Shown here: positions 35,681 through 48,169 of the stretch, piece after piece
Layout of the letters: every line of letters begins with the position of its first letter
Numbering within the stretch: position 1 is the stretch's first letter
Source of the DNA: Coffea arabica
Lineage: Eukaryota > Streptophyta > Magnoliopsida > Gentianales > Rubiaceae
DNA: 64,000 nucleotides
Assembly (NCBI RefSeq): GCF_036785885.1
Contig: NC_092320.1
Coordinates: 23,437,557-23,501,556 of the forward strand
Reading direction: 5' to 3'
Notes under the pieces: generated by a model
Database searches by the model: none
What the model was told of the DNA's origin: nothing
Seen by the model: the letters and a program-made list of their open reading frames with translations, nothing else
Position numbers and translations under genes: made by a program

Positions 35681-36913
35681 ATGGACTCCGGTGATTGAGA
35701 TAGAGGTAGAGGGCGAGGACGAGACCCCAAAGAAGAAAATAAGAATGAACCTGATCCGATAGCTACCGCCATCCAGTGAATGGCTAACCTGTTGGAATGA
35801 ATGGCTAACCAACAGGGTCAGGGTCAAGGAGATAATGTCGGAAATCCTGGAAATAATGCGGGTAATCGCGAGAGAGAGGACCGTGCCTTAGAACGGTTCT
35901 AAAGGTTTGCACCTCCGAAATTTATAGGTGGACCTAACCCTGACTTAGCGGAGGGTTGGTTGGACCGCATGTTAAATATATTTGCCGCGCTTGGGTATTC
36001 AGAGGTACGGCAGATATCTTTTGCTGTTTTTCAATTTGAGGGGGCTGCCCGAGTGGAATGTGATTAGGCTAAGTGGGAGCGGGAGCAGACCCCCTGGACG
36101 TAGGTCAACTTTATACGAAAATTTAATGAGAAATATTTGCCACCTATTGTACAAGAGAGGCGGGAGGATGACTTTATCCGCCTGCGCCAAGGGGCATCCA
36201 GTGTGGCGGAGTACGAAACTCAGTTTATGAAACTGTCTCGCTTTGCTCCGGATCTGGTGCAAACGGAGCAAAAACGAATCCGTCGTTTCGTTCAAGGCTT
36301 AAATGTGGAGATTCAGGAGGCATTAGCAGCTGTTCAGTTGGATACATTTAGCCAGACACTAGAAAAGGTATAGAGAATTGACACAATTAGGGGACAAGTG
36401 AAAGTCTTCCATGACCGGAAAAGGAGGCAACCTAGCACGAGTAACTTCACGGCCAGACAGAGCTCTAGAAATGAACCACTCTCTAAGATGGGTCGAGGGA
36501 TGGGTGGTTCACGACCCGCAAAAACTCCAAATCGGGGTACTTTTGGAAGAGGTCAGGTAGGGCAAGGGGCCCAGAGGGGTGCCCAGCGCGGAGGGTCAAC
36601 TACAGGAATTAAGCAGACTTGTAGTTTTTGTAACGGCAATCACACTGCCGATAATTGCTGGAAAAACAGCTCGATACGAAAATGCTTTAAATGTGGTAGT
36701 ACAGAACATCTGATTGCTCAATGCCCTAAGAAGCAGAAGGAGGGACCTAAGCCACCGACAGAAGGGACCACAACTAAGCCGACAAACACAGGGGAAAATC
36801 GGCCCAAAGTACCGGCCAGAGTATTTGCAATGGGTCAACAAGAGGTGGCTGATCCTTCGGCAGTCATTAAAGGTAGGCGCTCTTTTTCGGCGTACCGCAA
36901 GTGTTTTAATTGA
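35681..36913 (+). pseudogene. gag of the Tekay-like element (degenerate)
   Basis: One frame contains the capsid-type retrotransposon-gag region (around 35910-36370: FAPPKFIGGPNPDLAEGWLD, later FIRLRQGASSVAEYETQFMK) and a CCHC zinc knuckle ([14 protein letters not shown], 36690-36731). It is broken by at least seven stops (for example near 35696, 35777, 35900, 36065, 36101 and 36372). Each is one C-to-T or G-to-A change away from CGA, CAA, CAG or TGG. A Gly/Arg-rich basic segment (36490-36600) precedes the knuckle. Confidence 0.75.
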
Positions 36914-39900
36914 CCTTGGTGCCACGCAATTTTTTGTTAACCCTGCATTTATGACTCATGTAGATGTTAAAGCTGAAAAATTACTGTATGATGTAGAAAT
37001 AAAAACCCCTATTACCAATAAGAGTTTAATTGTCAATGTGGTCTACAAGGAGTGTGAGGTATGGATAGGGGAACGAAAATTGTTGATGGATTTTATTGAG
37101 TTAGCTCTTAAGGGATACGATATCATTTTAGGGATGGACTGGTTGGCCAAATATCATGCACAGTTGAATTGCCGTACTAAGAAAGTTGACTTTCACATAC
37201 CGGGTGAGCATACATTACAATTAGATGTAAGAGGCAAGTTAACTTCTTCTACTCTTATATCTGGGATTCGGGATCGAAAATCACTATACAATGGTGCACG
37301 AGGTTATTTGGCGATGTTAATGAATGCTCCGGTGGATCAGCTGAAGGTAGAAAATGTATCGGTGGTATGTGAATTTTCTAAGACGTTTCTCGAAAAATTG
37401 ACATCACTATCCCCGGAGAGAGAAGTAGAATTTAAGATTGATTTGCATCCTGGAGTAGAACCAATATCAAAAACTCCTTATCATATGGTTCCTGTAGAAC
37501 TTAAAGAGTTCAAAACACAGTTACAAGAATTGCTGGATCAAGGATATATACAAGAAAGTGAATCGCCTTGGGGAGCCCCGGTATTGTTTGTGAAGAAAAA
37601 AGATGGAGGACTACGAATGTGTATTGACTACCGAGGGTTGAATAATCTCACCATTAAAAATAAATATCCCCTGCCACTTCTTGATGAGTTGTTTGATCAA
37701 CTGCAAGGCGCAGTTGTATTTTCTAAGTTGGATTTTCAGCAGGGATATTACCAGTTGAGGATACGAAAGGAAGATATACCCAAAATCGCCTTTAATTCGC
37801 GGTATGAACATTTTAAATTTGCAATCATGCCCTTCGGATTGACCAACGCTCCAGCTGCGTTCATGGATCTCATGCACCGCGTCTTTAAACCATATCTAGA
37901 CCAATTTGTTGTGGTATTTATTGATGATATTTTGGTCTATTCTAAGACTCGTAAGGACCATGAACAACACTTGAAACTAGTGCTACAGACTCTTAAGGAC
38001 CACCAATTATATGTCAAGTTTAGTAAATGTGAGTTTTGGTTGGAGAAAATATCCTTTTTAGGCCACGTTATTTCAAAAGATGGTATAGCGGTGGACCCCG
38101 CTAAGGTAAAAGCTATCACCGAATGGAAACGACCAGAAAGCCTAACGGAAGTTAGGAGTTTCTTAGGGCTGACAGGATATTATTACCACTTTATCAAGGA
38201 TTTTTCCAAGGTAGCTGGATCTCTAATGGATTTGACCAAAATTCATAATCAATTTGTCTGAATTTCAAAGTGTAAGACCAGTTTTCAAGAGTTGAAAGGG
38301 CGATTAACTTCCGCACCCATTTTGACATTGCCCAATGAAAAGGACAATTTTGTGGTATATACAGATGCATCTCAGATGGGTTTAGACTGTGTACTTATGC
38401 AGAATGGGCAGGTGATAGCGTACGCATCCCGAAAGTTAAAAGCTCATGAGCAAAACTACCCCACTCATGACTTGGAATTAGCAGCGGTAGTTTTTGCTCT
38501 TCAAAAGTGGCGTCATTATATCTATGGGATAACTTTTGAGGTATTCACCGACCATAAGAATCTCAAGTATTTATTTTCGCAAAAAGAGTTGAATTTGAGG
38601 CAACGTCGGTAGATGAAATTCTTAGAGGATTATGATTGCACCATTAAGTATCATTCAGGGAAAACTAATGTAGTAGCTGATACTCTTAGCCATAAAGCTC
38701 AGGTGTCCAGTTTGCAGGTAAAAAAGTGGAAATTATTAGAGAAAGTTGGGGAATGGAATCCTCAACTTAAGTCGTCAGTAGTGTTTTTTAACAATATTAT
38801 GATAACTTCTACTCTAATACCTCGTATAAAAGAAGCTCAGAAGGATGATTTTCAAGTGCAAAAATGGAAGAAAAAAGTTGAAAAAGGGACAATACCTGAC
38901 TTTAATGTGAATTTAGATGGAATATTGAGGTATCGCAATCGATTGGTTGTACCACAGGATAAAGACATTAAAAGGGAGATATTGGAAAAAACTCACCAAT
39001 CACGATATACTGTACATCCGGGTACGACAAAGATGTACCAAGATTTGAAAAAGTTATACTGGTGGGATGGTCTGAAGAAGGAGGTAGCTCAAATTGTACA
39101 AATATATCTAACCTATCAGCAGATTAAAGCTGAGCACCAAAACCCCTCAGGGTTACTTCAGCCCTTAGAAGTGCCAGAATGGAAGTGAAAAAACATCACA
39201 ATGGATTTTGTTTCAAGTTTACCCCGGATACAAAAAGGACATGATGTCATATGGGTAATTGTGGACCGTTTAACCAAATCCGCTCATTTCCTTCCCGTGA
39301 ACATGAAGTACTCCCTAGAAAAATTAGTTCAATTATATCTAGATGAGATTATACGACTACATGGAGTACCGGTGAGTATTATCTCGAACAGAGATCTCCG
39401 TTTCGTGTCACGATTTTAGCAAAGGATGCAAGAAGTTATGAGCTCTAAACTTCACTTAAGTACAGCTTACTATCCTCAAACAGATGGACAATCGGAGAGG
39501 ACTATACAAACCCTTGAGGACATGCTTCGATCATGTATTATGGATTTTGGAGGAAACTGGAGCCAACACCTCACTCTGATCAAGTTTGCTTATAACAACA
39601 GCTATCATTCCACCATACACATGGCACCGTATAAAATCTTATACAGGCGCAAATGCCGCTCACCTATCTATTGGGATGAAATAGGTGAGAGGAAGGTATT
39701 GGATTCGACCACAGCACCATGGATTGAAGAAGCAATAGAGAAGGTCAAAATCATTCGCCAGGAAATACAAACAGTTTAGAGTCGGCAGAAGAGCTATGCC
39801 GATCATCGAAAGAAAGACCTGGAGTTTGAGATGGGAGACATGGTATTTCTAAAAATTATACCACTAAGGGGAAGAAAAGAAAGAAATTGAAACCCCGATA

Positions 39901-40113
39901 TATAGGGTCGTATAAGATTCAACGACGAGTTGGATCGATAGCATATCAGTTGGAATTGCCGGCCAGTATATCCCGAATTCACAATGTTTTCCATGTTTCA
40001 TTACTCAAGAAATACCATCCCGACCCTACCCATATTTTATACCCCGAGGACGTGGAGTTAGATGAAACCCTCATCTACGAAGTGCAACCCGTACAGATTT
40101 TGAAACCCTCACC
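36885..40113 (+). pseudogene. pol (PR-RT-RNaseH-IN) of the Tekay-like element (degenerate)
   Basis: Pol lies in a different frame from gag, with a shift near 36880. The protease site reads DLGAT rather than the usual DSGA/DTGA. RT carries FIDD at 37917-37928 within [10 protein letters not shown]. RNase H starts around VYTDAS (38357). Integrase has an H..H pair near 38990-39020, but both zinc-finger cysteines are Tyr (YLTYQQ), and the second catalytic Asp motif reads SNRD. In-frame stops lie near 38259, 38610, 39186, 39417 and 39777, and there is a frameshift near 39875. The chromodomain begins (LIYEVQPVQIL, 40070-40103) but is cut after about ten residues. Confidence 0.8.
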
Positions 40114-41281
40114 TATGACTGCAATAATCCTTTAATTATCTGGTATAACTGACTTCTTAAGTTGCATGTTAAATTGTAGCTAGGAAATGAGTTTTAGCTG
40201 AGAATAATGTTGTTTGGTGATTGACTAAGAGTTGAAAAGAAAAACTAGAATTGCAGCCTGTTATTCATGTTTCTTTGGGGAATAATGTTAGGAAATACAT
40301 GCCAAAGGTTTAAATTTAAGTTTTATAAGAAGCTCAGCTGGAAAAACTTATGAAAAAAAAAACGGGAAGATTACGCTGGAAATGTTTAGAAATAGCTACT
40401 GGAATTCTTTCCATTTCAACTAAGAGAAGGTAGAGAAACTTACCGAGTTTCTTTACAAATTTTGGCTCTATTTTTCTTTATGCTACGTATCAATTTAGGA
40501 TTTGCCCAAAATATTAAAATTGTGGCTTCTTAAGTCCTTGTTGTACTGTAAAATTTCACCCCAATCCGATCAGTATAGCCTGAGTTATGACCAAAACACT
40601 AATAGCTATGCAAAACTGTGGATTTGGTGATGTTGTGGTTTTGCTTCTGACCATGCTCGGTTGATGATGATAACAAAGGAACTGAGTGTTGAGGTCTTCA
40701 TAAAACTTGTAGATCTTTGTTTCAGCTTCGAAACGGTATAAAGTGTGTCCAAATCCGAGTTCCGTAGCTCCAGTTATGCCCAAAACAATGTAAGGTATCA
40801 GAACTGCCATTAAGACTGGTCAATTCTGAACACAAACTTTAGACCCATTTTTCCCTATACTCTGTACTGATTCAACTTTTGGACAAAACACAAAAGTTAT
40901 AGCCTTATAAATGAGTTTTTCAACGCTTCTAGAATTTCTTAATTCTGATCTTTGAGTCATGAGTTGTAGTCTTTCAAACAGGGCCTGTTTGGTACCTTGA
41001 ATTGAAACGGTTGGGACTGTCTTGTGCATTTTTGCCCTAATTTCGTTGAGATCTGGTTTGAGGTGTCTTCATGAAAGTCATAACCCTTCTTCTTTGTTTC
41101 ATAATGGTACTTCATAGACCTTAATCCGACATTTCTAGCCCAACTTATGGTCAAAACAATTTGGGACAGCAACTATGCCTGTTTCCGTTTTCGTAAGCCG
41201 TTCCGCCATACATGTTCCAATGTTGCCGTTTTGCTTGATTTATGCATTCTAGTAGCCGTTTGTGGAATAATGTGGTACAAT
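40114..41281 (+). repeat. Internal fragment of the 3' LTR
   Basis: Parallel to 32580-33744 with several percent difference by eye and no large gaps. The join to pol at 40113/40114 and the join to the Tat element at 41281/41282 show no LTR ends, so both edges are deletion or recombination points. Confidence 0.85.
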
Positions 41282-43137
41282 CTTGAAGAACAAGTTTCGA
41301 ACATGTCCAAAATGATGGAGATCATGATGAAACATATCAAGGACCAAGTTACTCTTATCGCTCAACTACTCACTCAGAAAGATCACGTTCCTGAAAGAAG
41401 CCATATGAATCCTAAGGAGCACTAAGAACGTGAAATTCCCTCCTCTAAAGGCAAGGACAAGGTGAAAGAAGTATATGCGACCGTCGAAAGAACTATTCCC
41501 ATAAATTAACTGAAGGAGCTCATTGAAGACATGATTAAAGACAAAAAGGAAGGTGGCTCAAAGTCAAGCTTCACCTATTCCAAACCTTACACTATTAGAA
41601 TTGACAATCTAGCAATACCTGTTGGATATCAACCACCTAAGTTTTAACAGTTCGATGGAAAAAGCAGTCCAAAACAACATGTGGCCCATTTCATCGAGAC
41701 CTGCAATAATGCTGGAACTTATGGGAACTTATGGTAACTTACTAGTCAAACCGTTTGTTCGGTCCTTGAAGGGCAACGCATTTGATTGGTACACTGATCT
41801 CATATCGGGGTCCATCGACAGTTGGAAACAGTTTGAGTAAAAGTTCTTGAATCACTTTTGTTGTACTAGAAGAACCGTTAGTATGTTGGAGTTGACTAAC
41901 ACTCATCAATAAAAGGATGAACTTGTAGTCAACTACATCGATAGATGGAGAAATGTGAGTCTTAACTGCAAAGATAGACTGTCTGAACCCTCTACCATAG
42001 AAATGTGTATTCGAGGGATGCATTGGAATTTAAGCTACATTCTACAAGGTATACGTCCAAACACATTTGAAAAATTAGCTACTCGCGCTCATGATATAGA
42101 ATTGAGTATCACGGCCAATGCAACTGATAGGTTTCCTATTCAAGTTTCGCCGGTACAACCGCCCCGTCAAAGTGATGAAAGACAAGAAAATAAAAAAGGA
42201 AAAAAGCTTCCTCCAAGACTCAGTAACAAAAAGTCCATGGCAATAAACACTGCTCCCATGAAGATTGCTATCAAGGTGAGCCGAAAGGTCACCGAAAAGT
42301 TAGACTCCTCCCAAAACAAGTCGATAAAAAGACCCACTCTAAAAGAGATGTAAGAAAAAAAATACCCATTCCTTGAATCTGATTTACAAGGGATGTTTGA
42401 TGATCTTTCAAGGAGAAACTTCTTAAATTTCTCGAAATGAAGCGCCCAGAGGAAGCCGGTCAAGTCAATGATCCAAATTATTGCTGTTATCATCGGCTGA
42501 TTGGCCATCCTCTCACAAAATATTTTATCTTTAAAGATAAAATTATGGAATTAGATCATCAAAGAAAAATTCTCCTCAAGAAGGATCAAGTATCGGCAAA
42601 CCAAACAACAATAATATTTGGATCTATGTGTTGTCCGATAGAAGTTCTATCCACATCAAGCAGTGCTCTGTCTGTAAAAAAGGAACTTGAAAAATCTTCA
42701 ATTGAAAATGTTATTGAAGATAACAACGAAAGATGGACTTTAGTCACTCGAAAGGAGACTTGCAAGCAAAAATAAAGAAGTACGCCTTTTGAAAAAGCAT
42801 TCGTTCGACAAAAACTAAAGTGACAATGAAACAACGAAATGCAACAAAGGAACAAAAAGGAGTGACCGTAACACCAATCTCTTCAAATCATCCGCATTTT
42901 CAAGAGGTTCGACAACCTGTGACACTGAGAGAATTTATACTCAAGGGATATTTAAGTGACGATGATGATAATTCTATTTCTTATCACGTCATCAAGGCTG
43001 AAAATCCTCAAGTCGCACAGATTAGCATTGAAGTTAAGAAAAAACTTAAAATTGATGATAAATCACCGGTGAATTGTGCAACGACTATCATTTTTTATGA
43101 TGACGAATTAACAGTTGATTTCAAAATCCACAATTGA
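41282..43137 (+). pseudogene. gag region of the Tat element (degenerate)
   Basis: The first segment reads EEQVSNMSKMMEIMMKHIKD, a short coiled coil. The capsid-like core lies at 41740-42110 (FDWYTDLISGSIDSWKQFE, then [20 protein letters not shown], then [16 protein letters not shown] words) with several stops. A later piece (42437-42560) has YCCYHRLIGHPLTKYFIFKD, usual between gag and protease in this lineage. Many frame changes rule out a product. Confidence 0.65.
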
Positions 43138-46100
43138 CCTTTGTTTGTTAGTGCATATGTCTGAAAACAGAAGATAAATCGGATACTCATTGATGGGGGA
43201 TCTGCTATCAATATTTAGTTCATACACGCTATGAAAGAACTGGAAATCTCAAGCAATGAGCTCTTCCAGAGCCACCTCATGATCCAAAAATTTAATCAAG
43301 GGGAGCAAAGAGCAATTGGCCTCATAAGATTTGAATTACTCATTGGTGAGTTATTTTCAAGTACGTTATTTCATATTATTGACATCAAAATCTCTAATAA
43401 CATGCTCTCGGAAAAGCTTTGGATTCATGAAAATGAAATTATACCGTCTACCCTTTATCAATGTTTCAAATATTGTCGAGATGGTATAGTTAAGAAAGTT
43501 ACTGCCGATGATAAACCTTTCACTAAGGCCGAGACTCACTTTGCAGACGCCAAATTTTATCTGCAAAAAGAAAAGAATCAGTAAGGGAAGAAAGTCAAGA
43601 TCCAAAGTACCCATTTTGCGTTATATTCGAAAATCAAAGAGAGAAGAAGATCAATCTTCTTTTATTAGGAATGACGCATTAGATGTTCCGCTCACCAAAA
43701 TAGAGCCTGTTAAAAGTGAGAAAGCGAACTTGTAAGGGTTTGTCCGCCCCAAAAAAAACCTACAGTGGAACATTATTCACTACCAACCAATCGGATTCAA
43801 GAAAATTTTGATTCAAATGCATATAAACTTCTTGGTAAGGCAGGTTATAACCCAAATGAGAAGAATGCATTGGGCAATCTCCCTCTTGAAGTGACTGGCG
43901 AGAAGACTCATGGATTGATGCCTACGCAGAAAATGTTGAAAGAATGAGACTATAAAGTTGAAAGTTCATCGATGGGTCTTGGTTATCAACCGCCTTCTCC
44001 TGTTCATATAATGATCAAAAGGGCAAATTGTAACTATGTGAACGAAAAAATGGAGGTCACAAGTCGAAAGATGTTCGTTTTCGATAGATTGCGAAATAAG
44101 TCAAAGTGCACTTCTGTATTTGATAGACTAGACCCGCAATTGAAGAATTTGAAACCGCCCATCTATGAGAGATTAGGCAGCAAAAAACAAGAATATCAAG
44201 TTGTCAAGGGAGAAAATCTTACTCCAATAAAGAAGAATGGTCCGAAAAAATGAGTTTTCAATATCTTTATGCATTATGAAAACTTGTTTAACATAAGGAT
44301 CGAAACCATCTTTGAAGAACAGGGTCAAGAAAGTATTGCTTCTTGCCATCATATTACAATTAGTGATCCTGAAAAAGAAGAAAAAGATGCGGATGACGCT
44401 TCCTCTAAATTTGAATAAGGAATAAAAAGTACAGTCGATATGTTAAAAGAGATTAACCTTGGCACAAATGACGACTCCTGGCCCAATTTACATAAGTTCT
44501 TGTATAACGTCTGAAGAAAAGAAAGAATATATTGATTTGCTACTCGAATTCAAAGATGTCTTTGCCTGAAATTACTCAAAAATGTCTGGTTTAGATCCAA
44601 GGATCGTTGTTCATAATTTGTCTGTCAAGTGAGAAATAAAACCTGTCAAGCAAACTCAAAGATACTTTCGACCCAAATTGATTCCTCTGATAGAAAATGA
44701 GATAAATAGATTGATCGAGATTGAATTCATATGAGAAGTGAAATATCCAATATGGATTTCAAGTATTGTCCATGTGAGGCAGAAAAATGGACAAATTCGA
44801 ATTTGTGTTGATTTTCGAGACTTAAATGAGACTTGTCCCAAAGATGATTTTTCATTCCCCATCCCAGAATTAACAGTAGATGTTACAACAGGACATGAAG
44901 TACTATCTTTTCTAGATGAATCGTCTGACTACAACCAGATACGCATTGCAGCCGAGGACGAGGAAATTTATTGCTATAAAGTGATGCCATTAGTTTGAAA
45001 AATATTGGAGTGATTTATCAAAGAGCAATACAAAGAATTTTCGATGATATGTTTCATAGAAATGTGGAATACTACGTTGACAATCTTGTAGTGAAATTAA
45101 AGAAGCGAGAAGATCATATTCAAGACATTCGAAGAGTTTTTCAATGCATTCGGAGATACCAACTGAAAATGATCCTTTGAAGTGCGCATTTGGGGTCACT
45201 TCTAGCAAGTTTTTGGTTTCATCGTTCATCAATAGGGAATAGAGGTCGATCGATCTAAAATTGATACTATTGTGAACATGCTTGAATTGCAAAATATTCA
45301 TGAAATGAAGAGTTTTCAAGGAAAGTTGGTTTATATCCGGAGGTTTATCTCTAATTTGACGGGACGATGCCAACCCTTCAATCGACTGATGAAAAAAGGG
45401 GTACCGTTCGAGTGGGATGAAGCGTGTAGAAATGCTTTTACAAGCATTAAAACGTATCTCATGAATCCCTCTGTGTTAGCTGCGCCAATTCCAGAAAAAT
45501 CATTGATCCTTTATATTTCCGCCCAAAAACGGTTAATTGGGGCCTTACTTGTTCAAGAAAATGATGAAGGTAAGGAGAATGTACTGTATTACTTGAGTCG
45601 CATGATGACACCTAATGAGTTGAATTACACATCCATCGAAAATTTGTGTTTGACACTTATATTTATCATTTAGAAGTTGAAACATTATTTTCAAACACAC
45701 ACTGTCCGACTCATATCCAAGTCCAATCCCATTAACTATGTCATGATAAAATCTGTACTGTCTGATCGACTTGCGAGATGGTACCTTTAGTTTCAACAAT
45801 TCGAAATTATTTATGTACCTGTGAAGGCTATCAAATGGCAAGTATTGGCAGACTTTCTAGACGATCATCCCATGCCTGTCGAGTAGGAGTTGACTGATGA
45901 ACTCCCCGATGAAAAAGTGTTTATGGTCGAATCTCCGTGGTCGATGTATTTCGATGGAGCTGCTCACCGTGATGGAGTTGGTGCGGAAGTTATCTTTTAT
46001 ACTCTTGAAGCAAATATATTGTCATACTCTTTCACTTTAACACGTTGGTGTTCAAACAATGTGGCTGAATATCAGGCGTTAATTCTCGATCTTGAAACGG

Positions 46101-47670
46101 TTGTAGACATGAAGCAATTGCATCTTAGAGTCTATGGCGATTCAAAATTAGTGGTAAATCAACTTCTTGACATTTATGATGTCAAGAAACCTGAATTGAT
46201 CTCATATTATAAGTATGCATAACAACTCATGGGATGTTTAGACAATGTCACTATAAAATATATCCCTAGAAATTTCAACCAATAAACTGGCTCTTTGGCA
46301 AGATTGACGTCCATGATCACTTTATTTTCTCATCGAAATCAAATTTCAATATGTTAAAATTGAGTCATACCTCCAATGTTCGATGAAGAAGATAATGGTG
46401 GGGAAGAAAATACCTATCATATTTTTGTCCATGAGATTGAAAAGGAGGATTGACTCCATCTCATTATTGATTATTTTAATCATGAAAAGTTATCAGAAAA
46501 TCCCAAGAAAAGGATCGATATACGTCGTCGAGCACCACGTTTTATTTATTACAAAGGGATGCTTTACCGAAAATCATTCGATGGAGTGTTTTACGATATC
46601 TTGGAGAGGATGAGGCTATGCAAGCAATGGAGAAGGCTCACGCTGGGATATGTGGTGCTCATTAATCTGATCTGAAATTACACTTTCGCATTAAGAGAAT
46701 GGGATACTACTGGCCAACGATGGTAAAGGACTACATCGAATTTGCTAGAAGATGTCAAACTTGTCAATTTCATGGCAATTTCATTCATCAACCTCCTGAA
46801 TCATTACACCCAACTGTAGCTTCTTGGCCGTTCGATACTTAGGATTTGGATATAGTTGGACCGCTTCTAAAATCTTCTAGTGGACATATCTTTATTTTGG
46901 CAGCTACAGATCATTTTCAAAGTGGGTTGAAGCAGTTCCGCTAAGAGGGGTAAAAAAGAAGAATGTAGTGAATTTCATTCGTTTGCACATCATTTATTGG
47001 TATGGAGTCCCACGTTATATCATCACCGATAATGGTAAACCTTTTTGCAATGTAGCAATGAATAAGTTTTGCGAAAAGTTTCATTTCAAACAATACAACT
47101 CTTCCATATACTATGCTGGTGCAAATGGACTCGCTAAAGCATTCAACAAAACATTATGTAATCTGTTGAAGAAAATCGTGGATAAATTGAAAAGGAATTG
47201 GTATCTTCGAATTGGAGAAACTCTTTGGGCATATATAACTACTTTTAGAACTCTCAAGCAAATAACCCTATATGCGCTTGTTTACGGTGTTGAAGCTATT
47301 CTTCCACTTGAGTGTTAAATAACTTCGTTAAGAATTGCGCGATTTAAGAAGGGTTCAGTGGAGAAAATAATGTTCGTCTTCACCTTGAGAAGTTAGAAGC
47401 ATTCAATGAAAAAAGATTGGAAGCTTAGCAACAGATTGAGTGCTATCAGGCTCGTCTCGATCTCGCTTTTTTCAAATTGGAGAGTTAGTACTCGCGATTC
47501 GAAGAGCAATCATTCTCACTCATGGCGGACAAAGAAAATTTACTCCTAAGTAGGATGGTCCATATGTTGTGCGAGAAGTGTATACGAATGGTTCGTATAA
47601 ATTGGTTGTTGAGAATGGATTAAGAGTTGGTCTCATTAACGGTAAATACCTAAAAAAGTGCTATGCATAA
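43138..47670 (+). pseudogene. pol of the Tat element (PR-RT-RH-aRH-IN), degenerate
   Basis: The protease signature ILIDGGSAINI lies near 43170. RT spans 44740-45270 (IRICVDFRDLNETCPKDDF). The catalytic box reads YVDN instead of YVDD near 45075, and about eight residues are missing before YCYKVMP. The first RNase H covers 45480-45850, the second 45940-46340 (SMYFDGAAHRDGVGAEVIF, NNVAEYQAL, YGDSKLVVNQL). Integrase fragments follow, with the zinc finger near 46690-46780 (CQTCQFHG) and ITDNGKPFCN at 47020-47050. At least 20 stops and several frameshifts are visible. Confidence 0.75.
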
Positions 47671-48169
47671 TCAGAACAGCATGTTGCTCCTAACCCGCAT
47701 GAGTTAAAACTATAGATGACAATCGCCAATAATGTAGTATGTGGTTAAACTGTTGAAACGCTCCACCAAATCTAAGGTGGTAAACAAATAGATACTCTTG
47801 ACCCGCATGAAATTAAAATGTGAACGGCAAGAACTACGTGTTACTTGATTCCCTCTGGGGATACGTAGGCAATTTAGAGGGTAACCTCTAAATTCAGTTG
47901 CACCACTCCAAACCAAATACTTTTTCCTTGAAAAAATCTGCTCTTCCTTAAAAATAATAATAAAATAAAATAAAATGCTACATTTGAGTTCTTTTATCTT
48001 AAAAAATGAAAACTAAGAAATGAAAAGTATTTTACCATTTATAGAAGATTTCATTACATGAAAAAAAATGAAGGAAAAATTCAAAAAAAATGACATGGTG
48101 AAAAGTCTAAATGTCAAATTTGTAGTCCACTACAGCTATTTTGCATGATTCCAGTGCAGACTTCATATT

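Larger units (their letters stand above)
31519..41281 (+). mobile_element. Tekay/Del-like Ty3/gypsy chromovirus, defective and 3'-truncated
   Basis: Order: full 5' LTR (31519-34664), initiator-Met PBS, an upstream coiled-coil ORF, gag, pol in PR-RT-RH-IN order, the start of a chromodomain, then an internal LTR piece (40114-41281). PR-RT-RH-IN order and the HVSLL...PVQIL tail place it among chromoviruses, and the extra ORF and LTR size suggest Tekay/Del. The last part of the chromodomain, the polypurine tract and both ends of the 3' LTR are missing. It begins where D2 stops matching D1. The clean boundary suggests insertion at 'attacaaa', but no right-hand TSD is available. Confidence 0.8.
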
